From CADCTQ01 sp963844325 (GTDB lineage: Bacteria > Bacteroidota > Bacteroidia > Cytophagales > 172606-1): a DNA stretch of 64,000 bases. Where the stretch lies: the NCBI GenBank assembly GCA_963844325.1, contig CAWJNV010000002.1, positions 682,001-746,000 on the forward strand, read 5' to 3'. Positions 32,249 through 40,632 of this stretch are shown piece after piece. Each line of letters starts with the position of its first letter. The first letter of the stretch is position 1. A program made the position numbers and the translations under genes. The notes below the pieces were generated by a model. It was not told the origin of the DNA. It did not search any database and was given only the letters and a program-made list of their open reading frames with translations.

Positions 32249-33237
32249 CTGGCCTCTTGCATGAGACACTTCAGTTGATCCAGTACCAGCGAAAAGTCCG
32301 GCGTGCGGGTCCAGTCGATGGTGCGGTGCAACTGGTGGTCGAGGGGGCCCCACCGTTCGGGTTCGCCGTCCATGCTGATGACCACGCTGGGCGTCCGCAG
32401 GGCGGCGGCAATGTGCGATACGCCCGTGCAGTTCGACAGCAGGGCGTACGCGTGCCGGATGAGCACCCCCGCCGCCCCCAGGCTGGTTTTGCCCGCCGCG
32501 ATGACCGCGTCACAGTGGAGGTGTTTTGCCACGCTTTCCACGACCTGACGTTCCTCGGCGGTGCCCGTGAGCACCACCGCAAAACCCCGTTCGGCGCAGT
32601 AGTTGCCCAGCGCGGCGAAGTAGCGGGGCGGCCACTGCCGCCATTCCCCCCGCGAGCCCGGGTGAATGCACACGTACCGCTTGCGTTCCACCGGCAACCC
32701 CAATTTTTCTAAAGACTGGTAATCCTCCGGGTACAGCGGAAACTCCAGTTCCGCCCGGTCGGTGGGAATGCCCAGGTGCGCCATCAGGCGCAGGTGCCGC
32801 TGGGTTTCGTGAATGCCCGTGGGGTATTCCAGGTACAGGTCCGGGTCGGGGCAGTAGTGGCCGGCCCGGTAAAAGCCCGCCGTGTACCGGCCGCCCAGCA
32901 GGGCCGCCAGCGGGTTGGTGACCCGGCCGTCGCCGTGCAGTTGCACCACCAGGTCGAAGGCTTCTTCCTGCACTTCGGCCAGGAACCGGGCCACCGCCGC
33001 CGGTTTCACGGGTTGCTCGGCCAGGCCCGGGTAGCCGGGAAAGGGCCGGAACGCGTCGAAGTAGCGGGGAAAGCGGGCCAGCAGCGACTCCGCCCAGGGC
33101 AGGCCCAGCAGGGTAATGCGCGCCGCCGGGCAGGCGTCGCGCAGGGCGCTTACCGCCGGAATGGCGCACAGCAGGTCGCCCAGTTGCAGGGCCCGGAACA
33201 CGGCGATTTTTCGGATGCGGGAAGCCGGTAGTTTCAT
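32221..33237 (-). CDS. GT9-family glycosyltransferase (heptosyltransferase-like)
   Basis: 338 residues from the ATG at 33237 (MKLPASRIRKIAVFRALQLG). It follows the GT9 plan: N-terminal acceptor domain with DLLCAIPAVSALRDA, then a C-terminal nucleotide-sugar domain with VCIHPGSRGEWRQWPPRYFA, VVLTGTAEERQV and a LLSNCTGVSHIAAALRTPSV motif. Known members add heptose or related sugars to lipopolysaccharide core in the cytoplasm using ADP- or UDP-sugars. The last residues (LRVRELER) are encoded by an intergenic repeat arm and are probably an appended, non-conserved tail. It is last gene of an apparent operon with the GT2 and carbamoyltransferase genes (16-bp gap to the GT2). Confidence 0.85.
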   Translation of the reverse strand: MKLPASRIRKIAVFRALQLGDLLCAIPAVSALRDACPAARITLLGLPWAESLLARFPRYFDAFRPFPGYPGLAEQPVKPAAVARFLAEVQEEAFDLVVQLHGDGRVTNPLAALLGGRYTAGFYRAGHYCPDPDLYLEYPTGIHETQRHLRLMAHLGIPTDRAELEFPLYPEDYQSLEKLGLPVERKRYVCIHPGSRGEWRQWPPRYFAALGNYCAERGFAVVLTGTAEERQVVESVAKHLHCDAVIAAGKTSLGAAGVLIRHAYALLSNCTGVSHIAAALRTPSVVISMDGEPERWGPLDHQLHRTIDWTRTPDFSLVLDQLKCLMQEASLRVRELER

Positions 33238-33253
33238 GGGAACCAGGGTTTTT

Positions 33254-34222
33254 TCACAAGAAAAACACTTTGTACTTCCAGGCCCCGTACAGCCGCCAGT
33301 ACACGCAGGCAAACGGGATCACCGCCGAAGTAACGATCATTTCGAACACGTGGCCCGCGTGCCGCGACGTGCCGGTGAGCCGGGCGGCGGCAAACCGGGC
33401 CGTGAGCACCCCCCAGCAGGCCAGGGCCGTCCCGGCCAGGGGTGGCACGCCGGCGGCCAGGCCAATTGCTCCCAGCGGCAGGCACCCCACGATCAGGTAG
33501 TAGTCCCACCGCGGGCCCTTCTGGATTTTGCGCCGGTACAGGCCGGGGTACTTCTTGAAGAGCAGGGCGTTGAACATGCTTTTTTTCTGCTCCCGGATGC
33601 TCACCCCCCAGGGCGCCGGCCGGGCCGGGTGCACCACCACCGCATCCACCTTGTAGCGGATGGGAATGCCGGCCTGCATGAGCTTGAACTCCAGGTCGCT
33701 GTCTTCGCGCCAGGCCATCGAGAACCGTTCGTCGAAGCCGCCCGTGCGCCCGAGGGCGGCCCGGGTGCAAAGGCAGTTGGCCGTCACGAAGTCGGCCGTT
33801 TCGAGCCCCGCCACGTTTTTTTCGTAGTCCGTGGGCGGCGCGGCCACCGGCACCCGCACCCGGCCCGTAAAGGCCGCCTCGCGTTCCCCGCCGTACGCCG
33901 ACCAGAAACCGTGCAGCCAGCCCGGGTCGGGCAGGCAGTCGTCGTCGGTGAAGGCCACCAGCGTGCCCGTAGCCCGTTGCCAGCCCAGGTTGCGGGCGGC
34001 GGCCGGCCCTCCCTTGCGCGGCAGGTGGTGGTACGCGAATCCCGGGTTTTGCGCCGCGAATTCCCGCACGACCGCCTCGGTGGCCGCGTCGTAGCCGTCG
34101 CTTACCACCAGCACCTCGTATTCGCCCCGGTCGAAGCGTTGCGCGGCCAGTCCGGCCAGGCAGTTGCGCAGCAGGGCCGGCCGCCGGTAGGTCGGGATCA
34201 CCACTGAAATTTTAACCGGCAT
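33254..34222 (-). CDS. GT2-family glycosyltransferase
   Basis: 322 residues. The GT-A domain has KISVVIPTYRRPALLRNCL, GGPAAARNLGWQRATGTLVA and DXD-type FTDDDCLPDPGW, then the second Asp region MAWREDSDLEFKLM. The C-terminus has two or three membrane segments (YYLIVGCLPLGAIGLAAGVP, ALACWGVLTARFAAARL, IPFACVYWRLYGAWKYKVFFL-type end), which would anchor it to the inner membrane. Substrate is unknown. Its start overlaps the end of the carbamoyltransferase by 11 bp, and it lies 16 bp before the GT9 gene, so the three are probably co-translated for a surface glycan. Confidence 0.88.
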   Translation of the reverse strand: MPVKISVVIPTYRRPALLRNCLAGLAAQRFDRGEYEVLVVSDGYDAATEAVVREFAAQNPGFAYHHLPRKGGPAAARNLGWQRATGTLVAFTDDDCLPDPGWLHGFWSAYGGEREAAFTGRVRVPVAAPPTDYEKNVAGLETADFVTANCLCTRAALGRTGGFDERFSMAWREDSDLEFKLMQAGIPIRYKVDAVVVHPARPAPWGVSIREQKKSMFNALLFKKYPGLYRRKIQKGPRWDYYLIVGCLPLGAIGLAAGVPPLAGTALACWGVLTARFAAARLTGTSRHAGHVFEMIVTSAVIPFACVYWRLYGAWKYKVFFL

Positions 34223-35939
34223 GGGCTTTCCGGATCAGGTACGAACCGATGACCAGGGCGTCGAACGGGGAGGACCAGAAGCACTCCACGGCGTCGCGGG
34301 GCGTGCACACGATGGGTTTGCCCAGCGTGTTGAAAGAGGTGTTGACCAGCACCGGCACGCCGGTTTTCTCCTTAAAAGCTTTCAGCAGGGCGTGGTAGCG
34401 GGGGTGCTGCCCGGCGTTTACCGTCTGGATGCGGGCCGTGCCGTCAACGTGCCGCACGGCGGGAATGCGGTCGGCCTTGTCGGGCTGCACGTCGTGCACG
34501 AACAGCATGAAGGGCGACCGGGTGGCGCCCACGAACCACTCGGAGGCATCTTCTTCGAGCACCACCGGGGCCACCGGCCGGAAATCTTCGCGGTCCTTCA
34601 CCTCGTTGAGCCGCGCCTGCATGTCGGCGTGGATGGGCGAGGCCAGGATGGAACGGCTGCCCAACGCCCGGGGACCGAATTCCATGCGGCCCTGGAACCA
34701 GCCGATGATCTGGTCTTCGGCCAGCAGGGCGGCGGTCTCTCCGGCTACGTCGGTCATCTGGCGGTAGGGCACCTTGGCCCACCGCAAAAACTGCTCGATC
34801 TCTGCGTCGGCGTACTCGGGGCCCCAGTAGGCGTGGGGCATATGGTACTTTTTGGGCCCCTCGGGCTGCTCCTGCAAGTCGATCCGGATGGCGGCGCCCA
34901 GTGCGGTTCCGGCATCCCCGGCGGCGGGCTGCACCCAGATGTTTTTGAACGGGCCCTTGTCGCGGAGGCGGGCGTTGAGCACGCAGTTGAGGGCCACGCC
35001 GCCGGCCAGGCACAGGTTTTCGTCGCGGGTCTGCCCGTGCAGCCAGTCCGCCAGTTCGAGCGTCGTTTCTTCGAGCACGCGTTGCAGCGAATGGGCAATG
35101 TTGAAGTGGTGGCCCGTGAAGGGATCACTCCGGAGGCGCGACGGGCCGAAGCGTTCCTCCAGCCGTTCGTCCGTAATGGTGTACTGCCCGCCGGCCCCCA
35201 CGCGGATCATCTCGCGGAAGTCGCGCACGAATTCGGGTTTGCCGTACGAGGCCAGGGCCATCACCTTGTACTCGTCGGAGGAGTGCAGGAAGCCCAGGTA
35301 GGTGGTCACCCGTTCGTAGAGCAGGCCCAGCGAATGCGGCAGATTCACCTGGCCGATGCGGGTGAGTTCGGAGCCCCGGCCGGCGCTGTAGGTGGTGGTG
35401 GCAATTTCGCCCCGGCCGTCGAGGGTCATCACGGCCGCCCGGTCGAAGGGGGAGGGGTAGTAGGCGCTGGCCGCGTGCGACACGTGGTGGTCCACGAAGT
35501 GCCACCCCATCCGGTCGCGGGAGGTGCCTTTGAAACGCTTTTGCAGGTGGTGCGGGTAGCCGTCGAGCAGGTGGTTCCTGGCCCGTACCATCGCGGCGAG
35601 GAACAAGGGGTCCCAGGGCGAAGCGAAACCGGCGGCACCGCCACCGGCGCCGGGTTCGAGGGGAATGGGAATGGTGGCTTTGCCCCGGTAGTCGCCCAGC
35701 AGCAGGTAAGGGTCAAAGGCGTAGGCCACGTGGTCTACGTCGTTCAGGTGGATGCCGGCTGCCTCCAGGCAATAGTCAATGGCGTGGTAGGGGAGTTCGT
35801 AAGTCGAAAAAGGCACGGGCCGCTTGCCGTGCTTGATCTGGGTAAAACGTTCCTCTTCGGCCGCGGCCAGCAACTGCCCGTCTTTGACCAGGCAGGCGGC
35901 AGAATCGTGAAAGGCAGCGTTGATGCCAAGCGTGTACAT
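34212..35939 (-). CDS. NodU/CmcH-family carbamoyltransferase
   Basis: 575 residues, normal for the family. The N-terminal YrdC/Kae1-like ATPase-fold domain starts with YTLGINAAFHDSAACLV and AAAEEERFTQIKHGKRPVPF, has His motifs in FVDHHVSHAASAYYPSPF, and DGRGEIATTT. The C-terminal catalytic half has LCLAGGVALNCVLNARL and EFGPRALGSRSILASP. It transfers a carbamoyl group from carbamoyl phosphate via carbamoyl-AMP to a hydroxyl of a sugar or natural product. Its operon with two glycosyltransferases suggests carbamoylation of a glycan, as in Nod factor or LPS (inference). Confidence 0.92.
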   Translation of the reverse strand: MYTLGINAAFHDSAACLVKDGQLLAAAEEERFTQIKHGKRPVPFSTYELPYHAIDYCLEAAGIHLNDVDHVAYAFDPYLLLGDYRGKATIPIPLEPGAGGGAAGFASPWDPLFLAAMVRARNHLLDGYPHHLQKRFKGTSRDRMGWHFVDHHVSHAASAYYPSPFDRAAVMTLDGRGEIATTTYSAGRGSELTRIGQVNLPHSLGLLYERVTTYLGFLHSSDEYKVMALASYGKPEFVRDFREMIRVGAGGQYTITDERLEERFGPSRLRSDPFTGHHFNIAHSLQRVLEETTLELADWLHGQTRDENLCLAGGVALNCVLNARLRDKGPFKNIWVQPAAGDAGTALGAAIRIDLQEQPEGPKKYHMPHAYWGPEYADAEIEQFLRWAKVPYRQMTDVAGETAALLAEDQIIGWFQGRMEFGPRALGSRSILASPIHADMQARLNEVKDREDFRPVAPVVLEEDASEWFVGATRSPFMLFVHDVQPDKADRIPAVRHVDGTARIQTVNAGQHPRYHALLKAFKEKTGVPVLVNTSFNTLGKPIVCTPRDAVECFWSSPFDALVIGSYLIRKAHAG

Positions 35940-36059
35940 GGGAGGTAGGCGTTAAGCGGTGGTTTTCGTCAGCGTTTAACGAGTATCCGGTCCCTTACCG
36001 TTGAATTCTGGCAACGGTTTATCAAACTTGAGCAAGTATTGTGGAATGGGTCACCCCGT

Positions 36060-38450
36060 TCAGTCACTCCGGAGCGACCTGGCCGGGTTGGCCAGTGCCG
36101 CCTGGTAAGCCCGAAAACCGACGGTCAAGGCAGCTACCAGCAGGGCCACTCCGGAGGCCAGCAGGAAAGGAACGGCCGTGATGCGGACCCGGTACGCAAA
36201 ACCAGCCAGCCAGTCACTGGCAACCCAGAAGGCCAGGGGCATCGCCAATACACTCGCAAGGCCGACCAGTTGCACAAACTTCCTGCCCAGCAGGTGCATG
36301 ATCTCCCACTCGGTAGCCCCCAGCACCCGGCGAATGCCGATTTCCCGGGTGCGCTGCCCGGCCATGAAAGAAGCCAGGCCAAACAGGCCCAGGCAGGCGA
36401 TGAGAATGGTTAAAAGGGTGGCATACAGCATGGTTTCGCCCAGCCGGGAATAGGTATCGTACTGCCTGGCGAAGGTATCGTCCAGGAAGCTGTAGCGCAT
36501 CGGGTGGGCCGGCTCAATCTGCCGCCACTGTGCTTTCAGAAAAGCAAGCGTGGCAGGCAAGTCCTCCGCAGTGACCCGGACCGCGGCGTAGCGGGGCTCC
36601 CACCCCCGCCTTCTGAAACCGGCACTCAGCACCAGGGGCCGGATGCCCCGTTGCAGCCCCTGGTAATGAAAATTTTTCACTACCCCGATGATGGTGCCGT
36701 ATTGCGGGTCGTCACTGAACTTCATCCGGTGCCCGACCGGCTGCCGGAGACCAAACTGCTGCACAAAGGCTTCGTTGACCACAAAGGCATTGGCCGTATC
36801 CGCCGGATGCCGGTAGGAGAAAAACCGCCCCTGCGCGAGGGTAAGTCCCAGGGTACGGGCGTAGTCAGGGCTGGTAAAATACAGGTTGCTGCTTTGCGCT
36901 TGGTTTACCCCGGCGATCCCAAACACGTTGTCGGGGTGCCAGGTGCCCGGCAAACTGGTTGCATACGTGACGTCTTGAATGCGGGGATGCTGGCGCAGTT
37001 GCGCGGCAAGGGCTTCCATCCGCTCCCGGGTTTCACGGGTATTGACGGGAATGACCACTACCTGCCCGGGCTGGAAGCCCAGCCGTTGGTTAAGCATGAA
37101 CTGCACCTGCTGGTAGATAAACACCATTACAATGGCTACGGTAATGGCAATGGCAAACTGCGTGACCACCAGCCCCTGCCGGATGCCTCCTCCCCGGCGG
37201 TTCCGGTGCAGGTTGCCTTTCAGAACGGCGGCCGGCTGGTAGGCGGACAGGAAAAACGCGGGGTAACTGCCCGACAGGAGGCCCAGCCCCAGCACCAATG
37301 CCATCCAGTACCCCCCGATCTGCTGCCACTGGCCCAGGCCCAGGACCAGGTTCCGGTCAATCATGCGGTTGAATGCCGGCAGGAACAACATCGCTAACCC
37401 GGCGGCCAGGGGCAGCGCCACCAGGCTTTGCAGTACCGCTTCGGCCAAAAACTGCCCGACCAGTTGGGGGCGGGCCGCGCCGTTCACTTTCCGGATGCCC
37501 ACCTCTTTGGCCCGCCCGACGGCTTGCGCGGTGGCCAGGTTCGTGTAGTTGATGCCGGCGATGATCAGAATAAGCGCGGCGACTCCGCCCAGGATGTACA
37601 GGCTGCGGGCGTCGCCCCGGCTGGGGAGGGGACCTCCGATGCGGGTGGAGTAGAGGTGAATGTCGCGCAGCGGCTGGAGCCGCCAGTTGGGTAGATGAGT
37701 CGTGCCGGCTTTTTGCCCGGGCTGTTCTTTTTGCAGGTACGCATTGATGCCTCCGGTCATTTGCCCCTCCAGCCGGCCCAGGTTTGTTCCCGGCTCCAGG
37801 CGTACGTACGTAGCCGGGCCATTGCCCTGCCAGGATTGGGAATACACCCCCGGGTCGGTAAGGTACACTTCGGCTTCCAGGTGGAAAGGGGCGGGCCGGG
37901 CGGCCAGTACGCCGGTGATCTGGTAGTCGGTTTTGTCATTGTAGCGCAGCACTTTGCCCACCGGGTCGGCTTCCCTGAAGAGTTTGGCGGCCAGCTCCGC
38001 CGAAAGCAGGGCCGAGTAAGGCTTCTGGAAGGCCGTACGGGCGTCGCCGTAGCGCAGGGGCAAGGGCAGCACGGCCAAAAAGCTGCTATCGGTTGCCACC
38101 GAACTTTTCACGTACAACGCCTTGCCGGTACCCGGTACCCCCACCAGGGCTTCTCCCTGGTTATTCACTTGGGTGGCCTGCCGGATCTGGGAGAATTGCA
38201 TCCGCAAGGCACTTGCCAGCGGCGACGGCGTCCAGGCTGATTTTCCTTCGTCGGTGCCCCACTGCCGGTAGACGCGGTACACCTCTGCCTGTCCCTCAAG
38301 CCAGCGGTCGTGGCTTTTTTCGTGTTGGATGTAGAGGATGATCAGGGCGGCAACGGCCAGGCCCACGCCCAGGCCAATCCCGTTGAGCAGCGTGTAGCCG
38401 GTATTCCGGTAGAGGTTGCGCAGGGCAATGTTGAAGTAGTTCCGGAGCAT
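36060..38450 (-). CDS. FtsX/MacB-type ABC transporter permease without prefix domain
   Basis: 796 residues from the ATG at 38450 (MLRNYFNIALRNLYRNTGYT), the usual opening once the prefix domain is absent; the frame extends 12 codons upstream without giving such a domain. It has the first membrane helix GLGVGLAVAALIILYI, a MacB_PCD domain, two FtsX cores (INYTNLATAQAVGRAKEVGI; QRTREIGIRRVLGATEWEI) and about eight membrane segments. No ATPase or PadR gene is next to it. It resembles the permease at 16796 in the membrane parts. It lies alone downstream (in genome order) of the carbamoyltransferase operon and upstream of a large repeat block. Confidence 0.88.
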   Translation of the reverse strand: MLRNYFNIALRNLYRNTGYTLLNGIGLGVGLAVAALIILYIQHEKSHDRWLEGQAEVYRVYRQWGTDEGKSAWTPSPLASALRMQFSQIRQATQVNNQGEALVGVPGTGKALYVKSSVATDSSFLAVLPLPLRYGDARTAFQKPYSALLSAELAAKLFREADPVGKVLRYNDKTDYQITGVLAARPAPFHLEAEVYLTDPGVYSQSWQGNGPATYVRLEPGTNLGRLEGQMTGGINAYLQKEQPGQKAGTTHLPNWRLQPLRDIHLYSTRIGGPLPSRGDARSLYILGGVAALILIIAGINYTNLATAQAVGRAKEVGIRKVNGAARPQLVGQFLAEAVLQSLVALPLAAGLAMLFLPAFNRMIDRNLVLGLGQWQQIGGYWMALVLGLGLLSGSYPAFFLSAYQPAAVLKGNLHRNRRGGGIRQGLVVTQFAIAITVAIVMVFIYQQVQFMLNQRLGFQPGQVVVIPVNTRETRERMEALAAQLRQHPRIQDVTYATSLPGTWHPDNVFGIAGVNQAQSSNLYFTSPDYARTLGLTLAQGRFFSYRHPADTANAFVVNEAFVQQFGLRQPVGHRMKFSDDPQYGTIIGVVKNFHYQGLQRGIRPLVLSAGFRRRGWEPRYAAVRVTAEDLPATLAFLKAQWRQIEPAHPMRYSFLDDTFARQYDTYSRLGETMLYATLLTILIACLGLFGLASFMAGQRTREIGIRRVLGATEWEIMHLLGRKFVQLVGLASVLAMPLAFWVASDWLAGFAYRVRITAVPFLLASGVALLVAALTVGFRAYQAALANPARSLRSD

Positions 38451-38760
38451 AGGCAGGGTGGCTAAGGGTGGGACCACCAGCAACACGCGTTCTTCCAGTT
38501 CCCCGGGTAGGGTTTTCCGCGTGAACTGTATGGGCGCAGCTGATTAGATACAATTATTTAAATCAAACCCGGTGCCAAAGGCAAAAAGGGAGGTTGGGGC
38601 GCACGGGGCGGGTGCAGGCGCAGCCTGGGTGTTCGGAATGGGACAACTGCTGTCCGGTAGCGTAAAAGGGCAAAGGATCGCAGGAAGGGAAACCAGGTAC
38701 GCCCCCGGGGAGCATCCAGGAGCAGGTATTCCCCCGGCCCCGTTTTTTCACGGAATGATC

Positions 38761-38817
38761 CCGGCCCACTCCAACGTACCGGCCCGGTAAGGTGACGGGT
38801 ACGTTGGAGTAGGCCGG
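38761..38817. repeat. Hairpin with ACTCCAACGTACC arms
   Basis: CCGGCCCACTCCAACGTACC (from 38761) pairs with GGTACGTTGGAGTAGGCCGG (to 38817) with small gaps around a GGCCCGGTAAGGTGAC-type loop. It directly precedes the nested inverted repeat at 38821, so both may be one composite element. The rest of 38451-38760 shows no gene. Confidence 0.75.
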
Positions 38818-38820
38818 AGT

Positions 38821-39536
38821 ATACTACGGTAGAAGACCTCACCCCCGGCCCCTCTCCAAATGGAGAAGGGAGGCGTAACCGGCTGTTGTACAAATACTTG
38901 TAAAACATTCTTTTCCCCTCTTCGTGGGAGCTACGATGAGGACACAAATAAAATGGGTATCAGCAGGCGTACCGTTGTGGAGGGGTCATCGCAGTAGACG
39001 TAGCCCCGTATCCCCGTGGGGTCGGGTTCTCAAACCCGACCCTGCCCCTGGCCGCTCACCTCCTGGCAACACAACCAAGCACCTGGCTACGCCAGCGGTT
39101 TGCCCTCAACTCATCGGCGCCAGGCTGACCAATAGGGAGAGGCTTCTGCTGGTGTAGCACGGGTAGGGTTAGCGGCAGGGTCGGGTTTGAGAACCCGACC
39201 CCACGGGGATACGGGGCTGAGTCCACTTCGATGACCCCTCCATGAGGATACGCCTACTCCACCGGATACGCCCCTTGATGCTACGTTTGCCAACCCTTCC
39301 TCAAGCCGTCAGGGAGACATGGGCGGGGGGCCGGCGCCAGTTCCTTACCCGGCTAGTTCCGGGCCGCGGTCAGTGTCTCACTGGCTGCTTTTTTGAGCAT
39401 TTCGAAGATGTGTCCTAATCGTAGCTCCTTAAGAGAGGGGAGAAGCATGTCTTCTTCAAATATTTGTACAACAGCCGGTTACGCCTTCCCTCTCCATTTG
39501 GAGAGGGGCCGGGGGTGAGGTCTTCTACCGTAGTAT
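38821..39536. repeat. 716-bp nested inverted repeat, gene-free
   Basis: Outer arms 38821-38945 and 39411-39536 are complementary with some mismatches (ACTACGGTAGAAGACCTCAC; GGCTGTTGTACAAATA; GAGCTACGATGAGGACA). Inner arms 38965-39043 and 39176-39254 are also complementary (GGAGGGGTCATCG; GCCCCGTATCCCCGTGGGGT, CGGGTTCTCAAACCCGACC). The outer words match the element at 31508. It occupies most of the 1.17-kb gap between the permease (38450) and the SH3-amidase-like gene (39622). I see no gene, no transposase remnant and no target-site duplication. Confidence 0.9.
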
Positions 39537-39622
39537 AGAGCCGGAATTTTCTTTTGGTACGCCGGGGAAACCAGCCTGCCGTCCAGGCGGTGCGTGGCAA
39601 ATGAAGTCATCCCCGGGCGGCG

Positions 39623-40534
39623 TTACGCGTGCAGCCAGAATCCGTGGTCCTGGAAAGTTGCCTTGGTCCACCATGCGGAGGCGAAGTATCTGGCGTTCTG
39701 GCGGCCCGCCTGGCTCTGCAAGGGAATGGTGACCTTGCCGTGGCTGCGTTTGGCCGCGGCCGTGGCGGTTTCGGGCACCACCGCCGTAATGTGCCCGGGG
39801 GTACTCTTGCCGGTGGTTGCACAGGCAATGCATACGAACCCTTCGTTGGCCCGGCGTTGCAACGCGTCGAGGTCAAACGTCCGCTCCCAGCCGAAGTCGG
39901 GACCGTATTCGCCCAGCCAGTTGAACAGCAGGTTGGCCGTCTGCTCGAAGAGGCTCACGCCGTATTCGGGGGCCACAGGAATGCCCTGCGCCAGTTTGGA
40001 GGCGGCCTTCGACGACCACCAGACCCGGGGCAGGTACGCGCCGGCCAGGTGACAGTAGTCGTACGCGTAGATGTTGCAGTACGTATTGCGGCCGGGCGGC
40101 GGGTCGGGCAGGTAACGCTTGCTGCGTTCCACGTCGAGCCACGCCACGATATTGCCCAGCGAGGCGGCTTTGGCCGGCGGTCCGGCGGCACTCCGGGAGG
40201 GCCGGCCCGGCTCTCCCAGCGGATGGGCCCGGCCGCCAATGCTGCTGCGTTTGCTGGCCGGGTTGTTTTCGGGCATGTGTACGGCTACGAGGCCCGTGGC
40301 GTGCCCGTTTCCGCCGCCCCCGGCCGTGACCCGTTCCAGGAAACTGCTGTGGACGAAACCCGTCAGCGGGGCGTTGGCGAAGGTAGTATTTACCTTCCAC
40401 CACGGCTGGGCCAATTCTTCCACTTTGGTGACCAGGTGTCCCTGCGGCAACAGGGCGAGGCGGTTCAGGTTGCTCACCAGCGGGCGGCTTCTCAGGTTGA
40501 GTTGCGTGGCTTTCACGCGGTATTGTTCGTTCAT
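39623..40534 (-). CDS. SH3-domain protein with cysteine-amidase-like C-terminus
   Basis: 303 residues from the ATG at 40534 (MNEQYRVKATQLNLRSRP); a start at 40579 would add 15 residues. Residues 1-70 form a bacterial SH3 domain with LPQGHLVTKVEELAQPWWKV and FVHSSFLE. After a low-complexity linker, the C-terminal part has NTYCNIYAYDYCHLAGAYLP and a His in GKSTPGHITAVVP, the Cys/His spacing of NlpC/CHAP-type amidases. It may cleave peptidoglycan, but there is no signal peptide, so secretion would need another route or it is a toxin-like effector (inference). No immunity candidate is recognised nearby. Confidence 0.55.
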   Translation of the reverse strand: MNEQYRVKATQLNLRSRPLVSNLNRLALLPQGHLVTKVEELAQPWWKVNTTFANAPLTGFVHSSFLERVTAGGGGNGHATGLVAVHMPENNPASKRSSIGGRAHPLGEPGRPSRSAAGPPAKAASLGNIVAWLDVERSKRYLPDPPPGRNTYCNIYAYDYCHLAGAYLPRVWWSSKAASKLAQGIPVAPEYGVSLFEQTANLLFNWLGEYGPDFGWERTFDLDALQRRANEGFVCIACATTGKSTPGHITAVVPETATAAAKRSHGKVTIPLQSQAGRQNARYFASAWWTKATFQDHGFWLHA

Positions 40535-40632
40535 AATGCCTTCAAGAAAGGCAAAATGGACCGGCCTGTCAATACTCATTTCTAGGTATTTTCCGCCCGG
40601 AGGAAGGGGTAAATGGTCACCACTTTCCTATG

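Noticed and set aside
34221..35948. 575-codon open frame on the plus strand
   Set aside because: Exactly mirrors the carbamoyltransferase, whose family motifs are clear on the minus strand.
38451..38533. Lost prefix domain upstream of the second FtsX permease
   Set aside because: The in-frame upstream sequence (ELEERVLLVVPPLATLP) does not resemble the prefix domain of the first permease and a stop lies close by; a simple prefix-less permease is the easier reading.
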